This document shows positions 1-4,949 of a stretch of 7,325 bases of DNA, in pieces. The stretch is taken from the NCBI GenBank assembly GCA_045540655.1, contig JAZQHP010000120.1, forward strand, positions 1-7,325, given 5' to 3'. Numbering within the stretch: position 1 is the stretch's first letter; each line of letters opens with the position of its first letter. The position numbers and the translations under genes were made by a program. This DNA comes from RGIG1959 sp045540655 (GTDB lineage: Bacteria > Bacillota > Clostridia > Oscillospirales > Acutalibacteraceae). The notes under the pieces were generated by a model. That model was given only the letters and a program-made list of their open reading frames with translations. It was not told the DNA's origin and did not search any database.

Positions 1-297
1 CGTAAACACGGTTTCACAAGTCGGATCCAGAACAGCAAGCAACTTCTCTGTATCTAAAACGGTTTGAAACATATCTTTTCCATCGATTTCATTTCGTGAT
101 GCAAAAATGAATTCTCCTTTTTCCCAATCGATATCAAAGAAATTGACAACGGATGTGCCGTCGCTTATATCAAGATACAGTTCCAATTTATCCATAAAAG
201 ACTCATAGACAAATTCATATAACGCCTCTTTCCCGATTTTTATAATGCGATAGTTGCCTTCGGGAATGCGTTTCTCTTTTTTCTTGAAAATAGACAT
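1..297 (-). CDS. Hypothetical protein, N-terminal 99 codons (runs off the left edge)
   Basis: I do not recognise this protein. The reading frame is open from an ATG at 295-297 to the window edge, so only the N-terminus is seen. It begins MSIFKKKEKRIPEGNYRII and continues with alternating hydrophobic and acidic residues (LELYLDISDGTSVVNFFDIDW), suggesting a soluble, beta-rich fold. It has no signal peptide and no membrane segment. The start is well supported: an AAAGGCGGTGG Shine-Dalgarno lies just upstream, behind a near-consensus promoter at 318-346. The ORF reads through cleanly with no stops, and its codon use matches the AT-rich neighbours. Its leader is nearly the same as that of the next leftward gene (451-994). 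No function can be assigned. Confidence is high that it is a gene and nil as to role. Confidence 0.8.
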   Translation of the reverse strand, partial: MSIFKKKEKRIPEGNYRIIKIGKEALYEFVYESFMDKLELYLDISDGTSVVNFFDIDWEKGEFIFASRNEIDGKDMFQTVLDTEKLLAVLDPTCETVFT

Positions 298-317
298 TCT
301 TCCACCGCCTTTGTTTC

Positions 318-346
318 AGTATAGCATAAACGTGTGTAGTAGTCAA
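318..346 (-). promoter_or_regulatory. SigmaA-type promoter of the left-edge gene
   Basis: Read leftward, a -35 box TTGACT (341-346) is followed by a 17-nt spacer and a -10 box TATACT (318-323). Both boxes are one mismatch from consensus and the spacing is ideal. A start site about 7 nt downstream would fall near 311, at the beginning of the AAAGGCGGTGG ribosome binding site. The leader would therefore be only about 14 nt long. Confidence 0.85.
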
Positions 347-385
347 CAAGAGCGACATTGTGTCGGAAGCGGCACGTATCATGCG

Positions 386-402
386 GTCGCGTGAAACGCG
401 AC
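386..402. other. Small perfect hairpin in the gap between two leftward genes
   Basis: GTCGCGT, a GAA loop and ACGCGAC form a perfect 7-bp stem. It lies downstream of the frameshifted gene ending at 451 and upstream of the next promoter. No T-tract follows on either strand, so it is not a typical intrinsic terminator. The local stretch 361-440 is GC-richer than the coding sequence around it. Its role is unknown; it could be a 3'-end stabiliser for the upstream transcript. Confidence 0.4.
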
Positions 403-450
403 AAGATTGCCGCAGGGTATGTTTTGTACGGCGGATGGTTGAGGCTTACA

Positions 451-994
451 TTATATGTGACGCATTTGTTTTATTGTTAAATCTTTCGCTTCTTGGATTT
501 CTATATTTTTATACTCTGCCATTTTGACGATATACCAAGCATTTTCCATTTCTGTTGAAATATCCAAAACGCATTTTTTTGTCCTTACCGTACAATACAA
601 TCCACACACTTTTTTCATCTGTGGTTTCACATTTTCGCACACAAATAATATCTTCCCAAGAAAAATTCTTTTTGAACATAAAAAATGACGACGCCGTTAA
701 GGTTTGCTCGTTTACAAAGCATCTAAAAGATAACGCGTCTATGGAGAAAAGCGCAATAAAAGCAAGAAGGACGATAAATACAAAAAACAACATTCGTGTA
801 TCCGGATCAACGAACAGACACCCAACACTCAAAGCAACGGCAACCAACAACGACGCGATAATTCGCATAATCATTTTCTTGTTAGTATTCTTTACCATAA
901 AAGAATTTTTGTATTCGATTTCCGGCATATTCTCAGGACTGTCTTTTGCCAACCCAAAAATCAGTTCTAATATACCCTCAATAAAATGTTGCAC
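451..994 (-). pseudogene. Frameshifted two-TM membrane protein with a C-terminal bacterial PH-like domain
   Basis: This is one gene split over two frames. The first frame starts at GTG 994 and gives 140 residues: a polar N-terminus (1-40), two membrane helices (about 41-62 and 69-88), then a beta-rich cytoplasmic part containing FSWEDIICVRKC and VWIVLYGKDKK. At a run of seven A residues (574-580, read on this strand) the frame goes off and stops at 509. Removing one A restores CVLDISTEMENAWYIVKMAEYKNIEI and runs to a stop at 451, giving a coherent 180-aa protein. The layout (two helices, then W-E-D-I, then a strand, then N-A-W-x-I-V-K-M helix) resembles bacterial PH-like membrane proteins; the family name is my inference. 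The GTG start fits an AAAGGCGGTGA Shine-Dalgarno. An overlapping ATG at 996 is out of frame and soon stops. The cause could be a real mutation, phase variation or a homopolymer sequencing error. Confidence 0.75.
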
Positions 995-1014
995 ATAATC
1001 ACCGCCTTTGATTG

Positions 1015-1041
1015 ATTATAGCACAAAAAAGAATTAAGCAA
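1015..1041 (-). promoter_or_regulatory. Extended -10 promoter of the frameshifted membrane protein gene
   Basis: A perfect TATAAT (1015-1020, read leftward) is preceded by TGC, giving an extended -10 element. The best -35 candidate is TTGCTT (1036-1041) at a short 15-nt spacing, so the extended -10 probably carries the promoter. The leader is about 14 nt, the same geometry as for the left-edge gene. Confidence 0.75.
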
Positions 1042-1050
1042 GCGCATCAC

Positions 1051-1081
1051 AATTCCGGTGGTTCGAATCCACCTTGGTCGG
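1051..1081 (+). other. tRNA 3'-part fragment (T-arm remnant)
   Basis: GGTGG, the loop TTCGAAT and CCACC (1057-1073) form a perfect T-arm with the canonical GTTCGAATC core, read on the + strand. The preceding bases do not form an anticodon or D arm, and the TTGGTCGG that follows has no partner upstream, so this is not a whole tRNA. A stretch of 20 nt (1056-1075) is identical to the T-arm region of the tRNA-Tyr gene at 2455-2539, but in the opposite orientation. Such pieces are often left where an element integrated into a tRNA 3' end. T-arms are conserved among tRNAs, so the parent tRNA is not certain. Confidence 0.6.
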
Positions 1082-1090
1082 AGATTTTAG

Positions 1091-1309
1091 TGATATTCCG
1101 CCGCCTACGGAGTGAAAAAATCACGGCGACGCCGTGTATATCATCCATTCCGCAGGAATGGCATATCATCAAAACGAAGTTTTGTATATCATCATTGCGA
1201 AAGCTTTTTGATACACACCTACGGTGTGATGAGATACAAGGGCGGCATCAGGCCGCCCTTGATGATATACACGCTGACGCGTGATGATATGCCATTGCTT
1301 TCGCAATGG
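1091..1309. repeat. Array of short hairpins joined by an inverting 9-nt linker
   Basis: Small perfect hairpins follow one another with nearly constant linkers. Hairpins: CACGGC/GCCGTG (1122-1136), CCATTCC/GGAATGG (1145-1161), AAAAC/GTTTT (1171-1183), CACACC/GGTGTG (1214-1228), a 10-bp stem (1237-1261), CACGC/GCGTG (1270-1283) and CCATTGC/GCAATGG (1292-1309). A decayed one lies near 1101-1110. The linker reads TATATCATC at 1137-1145 and 1185-1193 and CATATCATC at 1162-1170. It then appears reverse-complemented as GATGATATA (1261-1269) and GATGATATG (1283-1291), with a degenerate copy at 1228-1237. ATTGCGAAAGC (1194-1204) is also the exact complement of 1297-1307. The element thus has local stems plus long-range dyad symmetry around 1249. 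The short open frames crossing it look incidental. I know of no formal name for it. Confidence 0.8.
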
Positions 1310-1312
1310 ATA

Positions 1313-1346
1313 AAAAATAAGACGGTCTTTTGACCGTCTTATTTTT
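1313..1346. terminator. Bidirectional intrinsic terminator
   Basis: A perfect 15-bp stem (AAAAATAAGACGGTC, loop TTTT, GACCGTCTTATTTTT) has an A-tract on one side and a T-tract on the other, so it can work in both directions. Read leftward it ends the 58-aa gene that stops at 1375. Read rightward it would end any transcript of the hairpin array. Confidence 0.9.
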
Positions 1347-1374
1347 GGCTGTTCCGAACCATTTAGATGCCAAC

Positions 1375-1551
1375 TCAAAGTTGGTCTTTTGCAAAGTCAA
1401 TAAGCCGTAAAAGTTCATTTTGTTTTTCTCGGAGTTTTGGTATCAACTCTAAACCTCTTTTATTCTTTTTGAGGAAATGATAAAGGTCAAAGTATCTGTA
1501 CCAAAGTCCGTATAAAAACCATATTTCTTCTTGCAATTCTTCTCTGTTCAT
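1375..1551 (-). CDS. Hypothetical 58-aa protein
   Basis: This is a small protein I do not recognise (MNREELQEEIWFLYGLWYRY, ending LLRLIDFAKDQL). It is predicted to be almost entirely helical, with an aromatic-rich stretch (WFLYGLWYRYFDLYHF, about residues 10-25) followed by a charged helix of coiled-coil character. There is no clear membrane span and no cysteine or metal motif. I chose the ATG at 1551 because AAAGGTGG lies 5 nt upstream. An in-frame ATG at 1593 would add 14 residues, but it lies inside the -10 box and so would not be transcribed. The gene has its own promoter and a terminator 29 nt past its stop, so it is a single-gene unit. The role is unknown. Its shape would suit a small regulator or antitoxin-like partner, but no partner gene is adjacent. 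Confidence 0.75.
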   Translation of the reverse strand: MNREELQEEIWFLYGLWYRYFDLYHFLKKNKRGLELIPKLREKQNELLRLIDFAKDQL

Positions 1552-1582
1552 ATTACTGCCACCTTTCTTTTTGGTAACAGCA

Positions 1583-1610
1583 ATTATATCCAAAAAAACT
1601 TAAAAGTCCA
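1583..1610 (-). promoter_or_regulatory. Promoter of the 58-aa gene
   Basis: A perfect TATAAT (1583-1588, read leftward) lies 16 nt from a TGGACT box (1605-1610), which matches 4 of 6 consensus -35 positions. The predicted start near 1576 leaves a leader of about 25 nt containing AAAGGTGG. This promoter decides the start codon at 1551. Confidence 0.7.
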
Positions 1611-1748
1611 GAGAATTAGCGAATTAAAAAATTCACATAAAAAAGTAAAAATCTAAAATGTGTGATTTTTTCATTGATGGGGCACTATTTTTTAAACCAC
1701 AAGGAATATACTGATTTCATGTTGTGCTGTTCACTTTACGATATAGCA

Positions 1749-2309
1749 TTACCACGTTTTGGATGTTTGATATTCTTTTTTAAATACTGAATCACCATGA
1801 TAGTAACGATAAGACACCCCAGAATGTTGCGCCATTAACAGCCCAACAATATGACACTCATTTATATATGGTAAGCAACCAAAAAAAGTAACACCATGAG
1901 AATGCGTTTTACCAAAAACGGCATCGTATATTTTTTTCTGTTGATTATCGTTGTAATACCCCTCGTTTCTAAATGTCAATTGAAACTGCATAACGCTAGA
2001 AGAAAAGGGAATTCTACTATTAAGATCTGGTAATCCCATATGCTTAAAAAGGATGCTCTTTTTTTCTCCATTTTTTAAGACATACGATATGCCCTCTTGA
2101 TTTACGGTGTATTCTTCAGGATTATTTTGTGATATTACTAATCTCGATAATACTTTAATGTTTTGGCTTTGTTTGAACTTTAAATAGTGAGAAGTATAGA
2201 CAGAAACAATTTCTGGGATGATAACATTAATCAACTTCTCATCATTCGCTTTTTTCTCTTTTTCCAATTTGCGCATTCTTATGCGGTAGCCTAAACCAAA
2301 GATTCCCAT
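1749..2309 (-). CDS. Hypothetical 186-aa cytoplasmic protein
   Basis: I do not recognise this protein. The start at 2309 is supported by AAAGGAG 8 nt upstream. The first 30 residues (MGIFGLGYRIRMRKLEKEKK) are a strongly basic amphipathic helix that could touch membrane or nucleic acid. The rest alternates short strands and polar loops (EYTVNQEGISYVLKNGEKKS; VMQFQLTFRNEGYYNDNQ). A late part is rich in His, Cys and Gly (THSHGVTFFGCLPYINECHIVGLLMAQHSG, about residues 136-165), but it does not form a metal-binding pattern I can name. There is no signal peptide or membrane span. The gene is AT-rich compared with the operon beyond 2747, and it is transcribed alone from a promoter that lies inside an inverted repeat. 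It ends without a convincing terminator. It looks like accessory cargo of unknown function. Confidence 0.75.
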   Translation of the reverse strand: MGIFGLGYRIRMRKLEKEKKANDEKLINVIIPEIVSVYTSHYLKFKQSQNIKVLSRLVISQNNPEEYTVNQEGISYVLKNGEKKSILFKHMGLPDLNSRIPFSSSVMQFQLTFRNEGYYNDNQQKKIYDAVFGKTHSHGVTFFGCLPYINECHIVGLLMAQHSGVSYRYYHGDSVFKKEYQTSKTW

Positions 2310-2334
2310 ATTCTTTTCTCCTTTAAATAAAATG

Positions 2335-2385
2335 ATTTACTTTGTTGTATTATGCGAATGACTAAATTAAAACAACAAAGTAAAT
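2335..2385 (-). promoter_or_regulatory. 14-bp inverted repeat bracketing the promoter of the 186-aa gene
   Basis: ATTTACTTTGTTGT (2335-2348) and its exact reverse complement ACAACAAAGTAAAT (2372-2385) are separated by 23 nt. Read leftward, a CATAAT -10 box (2349-2354) abuts the inner edge of one arm. A weak -35 candidate, TTGTTG (2373-2378), lies inside the other arm at 18-nt spacing. The predicted start site falls within the downstream arm. A repressor binding both arms would block transcription, so this is a good operator candidate. The dyad is seen directly; the regulatory role is inferred. Confidence 0.6.
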
Positions 2386-2388
2386 ACA

Positions 2389-2426
2389 AACAAAAGAAGC
2401 CTTGCGGATACAAGGCTTCTTTTGTT
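2389..2426 (-). terminator. Intrinsic terminator of the tRNA-Tyr gene
   Basis: A perfect 16-bp stem (2389-2404 with 2411-2426) has a 6-nt loop and, read leftward, the T-rich tail TTCTTTTGTTTGTATTT. It lies 28 nt beyond the 3' end of tRNA-Tyr and upstream of the 186-aa gene, so it insulates that gene from tRNA transcription. Confidence 0.9.
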
Positions 2427-2454
2427 ACCCGGCATCTAAATAGACCGGAATACT

Positions 2455-2539
2455 TGGTGGGAGAAGGTGGATTCGAACCACCGAAGTCAGTGACAACAGA
2501 TTTACAGTCTGCCCCCTTTGGCCACTCGGGAATTCTCCC
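2455..2539 (-). tRNA. tRNA-Tyr (anticodon GUA)
   Basis: This is a complete 85-nt class II tRNA gene including an encoded CCA (2455-2457). The acceptor stem GGGAGAA pairs with TTCTCCC. The anticodon loop CTGTAAA carries GTA at 2503-2505. A long variable arm (TTGTCACTGACTTC region) and the T-arm GGTGG-TTCGAAT-CCACC follow. All of these are typical of bacterial tRNA-Tyr. The G34 of this anticodon is a substrate for queuosine modification, and the QueH enzyme of that pathway is encoded at 4950-5606. The gene has its own promoter and terminator and sits at a change in base composition, a common position for integration of accessory DNA. Confidence 0.97.
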
Positions 2540-2561
2540 ATATGAAATTTGCAACAGTGAT

Positions 2562-2590
2562 ACTATACCACACCTTATGCGCATTGTCAA
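2562..2590 (-). promoter_or_regulatory. Strong promoter of tRNA-Tyr
   Basis: Read leftward, a perfect TTGACA (2585-2590) is followed by a 17-nt spacer and TATAGT (2562-2567). A TGG immediately precedes the -10, adding an extended -10 element. The -10 lies 22 nt upstream of the mature tRNA 5' end, leaving a short leader for RNase P to remove. Confidence 0.9.
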
Positions 2591-2679
2591 GGATATTTTT
2601 GCGATTTTTTGGATTTTTTCGCGTTAGTCCGCTTCGCCTGTTTCTCCCTTCCGTTCCCTTCTTTCTTGCGGTTTGACGG

Positions 2680-2708
2680 TTGAAAAACAGCGTCGTTTAT
2701 GCTACTAT
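2680..2708 (+). promoter_or_regulatory. Promoter of the five-gene operon
   Basis: TTGAAA (2680-2685), a 17-nt spacer and TACTAT (2703-2708) preceded by TGC form an extended -10 promoter. A TTGACG 7 nt further upstream is a second -35 candidate at poorer spacing. No clear operator repeat is seen. The leader is about 30 nt and ends in the GGAGGTG site of the first gene. Confidence 0.6.
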
Positions 2709-2746
2709 TAAGAGTAAAGAACCATCGGTATCCGGAGGTGTTTTAT

Positions 2747-3196
2747 ATGGTATACGAACTGTACACCGTCGTCCCGCAGGAAACGGAGCGCTCTCTTTGT
2801 GCCGAGAAAAATGCCGCGGGTGATGCCCGTATTTTCGGGAATCGCCGCGTATTTCTGGAAAAGCGTCCCTACCCTGCCGACACATTCGCAGCGCTGACGG
2901 CGTTTGTGTCGAATTGGTATTATGAAGTCTGCGAAGAACACACCGAATGGGTCGGCAACGCCGATCCGACACCGTATACCTATCGCAACGATCCATTCCG
3001 TGAGCCCGTTCTGCCCACAGATGTCGTGGTCGCGAACGGGGCGGCGTTCGGACTGCTGCAGCGCTCCCCTTACAGCGAAGACTATCAGGTGGTGACGTGC
3101 GACCGTTTTGCGGGCTGTCATTTCTCTTTCCGCGATCCCGCGCACAGCGACGCGGACAACCGCATCTCCCGAGAAACCATCCTTCGCCATCGATAA
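2747..3196 (+). CDS. Hypothetical 149-aa protein, first gene of the operon
   Basis: I do not recognise this protein. The ATG at 2747 is preceded by GGAGGTG at 7-nt spacing. An upstream in-frame ATG at 2699 would lie inside the promoter and has no ribosome site, so it is rejected. The protein begins MVYELYTVVPQETERSLCAE and is soluble, rich in aromatic and acidic residues (NWYYEVCEEHTEW; DPTPYTYRNDPF). It has four scattered cysteines in no recognisable metal motif, and there is no signal peptide or membrane helix. Base composition matches the downstream genes, so it belongs to the core operon rather than to the AT-rich left part. Only 23 nt separate it from the alkyltransferase-like gene. Its position as leader gene next to repair enzymes hints at a related role, but nothing in the sequence proves this. 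Confidence 0.75.
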   Translation: MVYELYTVVPQETERSLCAEKNAAGDARIFGNRRVFLEKRPYPADTFAALTAFVSNWYYEVCEEHTEWVGNADPTPYTYRNDPFREPVLPTDVVVANGAAFGLLQRSPYSEDYQVVTCDRFAGCHFSFRDPAHSDADNRISRETILRHR

Positions 3197-3219
3197 ACGC
3201 AAAAAGGAGTGGTTGTTTC

Positions 3220-3525
3220 ATGACCGCTTATGAACGGATCTACGACATTGTTTGCGCCATTCCGCGCGGCAAGGTTGCCACCTACGGGCAGGTTGCGCGC
3301 CTGTGCGGACAACCACGCTGGAGCCGTGTGGTCGGCTATGCCCTTCACCGCAACCCGCTCCCGCTGATCATTCCCTGCCACCGCGTGGTAGACCGTTTCG
3401 GACGGGTGGCAGATTCCTTCGCCTTCGGCGGCAAGGATGTCCAGCGAGAACGTCTGGAAGCCGAAGGTGTGCAGTTTGAAGCGGACGGACATATCGATCT
3501 GTCACGCTTCGGCTGGAACGCTTAA
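3220..3525 (+). CDS. Single-domain O6-alkylguanine-DNA alkyltransferase-like protein (MGMT family)
   Basis: This 101-aa protein corresponds to the C-terminal DNA-binding and active-site domain of Ogt/MGMT enzymes, which move the alkyl group from O6-alkylguanine to a cysteine in a suicidal reaction. Visible motifs in order: RGKVATYGQVA (about 16-26, helix-turn-helix), the arginine-finger region SRVVGYAL (35-42), the active-site motif IPCHRVV with Cys53 (51-57), and the glycine-rich FAFGG followed by a C-terminal helix. The N-terminal domain of full-length enzymes is absent. Alkyltransferase-like (ATL) proteins have the same size but usually replace the cysteine with Trp or Ala; here the cysteine is kept. 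It may therefore be catalytic, or it may act as a lesion sensor for nucleotide excision repair. The start at 3220 is supported by AAAAAGGAG; longer in-frame starts overlap the upstream gene. It lies in an operon with tag, another alkylation-repair gene. Confidence 0.9.
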   Translation: MTAYERIYDIVCAIPRGKVATYGQVARLCGQPRWSRVVGYALHRNPLPLIIPCHRVVDRFGRVADSFAFGGKDVQRERLEAEGVQFEADGHIDLSRFGWNA

Positions 3526-3549
3526 TCCCATTGTCAGGAGAGACCTCAT

Positions 3550-4926
3550 ATGCTTCGGAAATTTATCGGCACAAAAGCCTTTTATAAACGTCTGGTGTTG
3601 CTCATGCTTCCGATCATGGTGCAAAACGGCATCACCAACTTTGTCAATATGCTCGACAACATCATGATCGGTGCCGTCGGCACATCGGAAATGACCGGTG
3701 TGGCGATCTCCAATCAGTTGTTTTTCGTGTTCAACCTATGCATCTTCGGCGCGGTGTCAGGCGCGGGCATCTTCGGCGCCCAGTTCTTCGGCAACGGTGA
3801 TCACGAGGGAGTGCGACACACCTTCCGTTTCAAGCTGTTGTTCAGCGGCTTGCTGACACTGCTGGGCGTGGCGCTGTTCCTGGGATGCGGAGACACATTA
3901 CTATCCATGTATATGCGCGGCGAGCAAGGACTGACCGATGCCGCCGCCACCATGGAACACGCGCAGACGTATATGCGTGTCATGCTCATCGGACTGCTTC
4001 CCTTTGCGCTGGTGCAATCCTATTCCGGCACGCTTCGTGAGGGCGGTCACGCCACCCTGCCGATGGTCGCGGGTGTCGCGGCAGTCGCGGTGAATCTGGT
4101 GACGAACTACATTCTCATTTTCGGCAAATTCGGCGCACCCGCGCTCGGCGTGACCGGTGCCGCCATCGGCACGGTACTGTCGCGGTTTGTGGAACTGGCA
4201 ATTGTTGCTGTCGGGGCGCACACCTCTCCCCGCTTCGCATTTATGAAGGGCGTGTATCGTCAGTTGTATGTGCCGCGTCGCCTGGTCGGCCAGCTACTTG
4301 TCAAGGGTCTGCCGCTAATGCTCAACGAAACATGCTGGGCGGCAGGTGTTGCCATAGTCAATCAATGCTACTCCACACGCGGACTGGACGCAGTGGCAGC
4401 GGTGAATATTTCGCAGACCTTCTGGAATGTGTTTTCTATCGCCTACATGGCGGTCGGTGCCGCCATCGGCATTCTGATCGGTCAACTGCTCGGCGCCAAC
4501 AAGCTCAAAGAAGCCCGCGAAGCGTCCTATCAGATGATCGCCTTTTCGTTCGCCGTATCCGTGGTTGTCGCCTTGCTGTATTTCGTGGTAGCGGCATGGA
4601 TTCCGCTTGCTTACAACACCGAGACGGAAATCCGCGAGCTGGCGACCGTACTGATGCGGATCACCGCCATCGCTATGCCGTTTGAAGCGCTGACTCATGC
4701 CTCCTATTTCACCCTGCGATCGGGCGGTAAAATGCTCATTACCATTGTATTCGACTCGGGCTTTATGTGGGGCGTCAGCGTGTTGCTCGCCTTTATTCTC
4801 AGCCGTTGTACCGCCCTGCCGTTTCTTGCGCTGTTTGCAATCATTCAGGGCGTGTCGGCGCTCAAGTCGATCATCGGTCTGGCACTGGTCAAAAACGGAT
4901 TCTGGATCCGTAACATCATTTCCTGA
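3550..4926 (+). CDS. MATE-family multidrug/toxin efflux transporter
   Basis: This 458-aa integral membrane protein has the usual length and layout of MATE exporters: two six-helix halves that use an inward Na+ or H+ gradient to export cationic drugs or metabolites. Helix 1 carries LMLPIMVQNGITNFVNMLDNIMIG (about 18-41), with the typical early Pro and the conserved D-N-I-M-I-G. Loop 2-3 has GAVSGAGIFGAQFFG. The second half repeats the pattern with GLPLMLNETCWAAGVAIVNQCY (about 253-274) and IGILIGQLLGANKLKEA. The protein ends in a short basic tail (KNGFWIRN). The start at 3550 follows AGGAGAG by 7 nt. It is the third gene of the operon, with 24 nt on its left and 23 nt on its right. The substrate cannot be read from sequence. 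Its neighbours suggest export of a DNA-damaging compound, which is an inference. Confidence 0.95.
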   Translation: MLRKFIGTKAFYKRLVLLMLPIMVQNGITNFVNMLDNIMIGAVGTSEMTGVAISNQLFFVFNLCIFGAVSGAGIFGAQFFGNGDHEGVRHTFRFKLLFSGLLTLLGVALFLGCGDTLLSMYMRGEQGLTDAAATMEHAQTYMRVMLIGLLPFALVQSYSGTLREGGHATLPMVAGVAAVAVNLVTNYILIFGKFGAPALGVTGAAIGTVLSRFVELAIVAVGAHTSPRFAFMKGVYRQLYVPRRLVGQLLVKGLPLMLNETCWAAGVAIVNQCYSTRGLDAVAAVNISQTFWNVFSIAYMAVGAAIGILIGQLLGANKLKEAREASYQMIAFSFAVSVVVALLYFVVAAWIPLAYNTETEIRELATVLMRITAIAMPFEALTHASYFTLRSGGKMLITIVFDSGFMWGVSVLLAFILSRCTALPFLALFAIIQGVSALKSIIGLALVKNGFWIRNIIS

Positions 4927-4949
4927 TCACCAAGAAACGGGGATATCCT

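Noticed and set aside
450..455. A leftward TATAAT overlapping the stop codon at 451, as a promoter for a small RNA.
   Set aside because: No acceptable -35 box lies 16-18 nt upstream; the best candidate, TTAACA, is 19 nt away. The sequence downstream has no terminator.
574..580. Programmed -1 ribosomal frameshifting at the A7 tract.
   Set aside because: The downstream frame is reached by a +1 shift or loss of one base, not by -1. No stimulatory structure is apparent nearby.
1122..1309. The regularly spaced repeats could be read as a CRISPR array.
   Set aside because: The repeated unit is only 9 nt, it reverses orientation midway, and the intervening segments are short palindromes. No cas gene is present.
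1012..1378. Open reading frames on both strands across the hairpin array.
   Set aside because: They translate palindromic repeats and the tRNA fragment, and none has a ribosome binding site.
1611..1748. A terminator for the 186-aa gene in the AT-rich gap.
   Set aside because: Only weak 5-bp pairings with long A/T loops are visible, so no intrinsic terminator is supported. I see nothing else in this gap.
1056..2483. The matching T-arm segments as attL/attR of an excisable island.
   Set aside because: The two copies are in opposite orientation, which would give inversion rather than excision. T-arms are also widely conserved between tRNAs.
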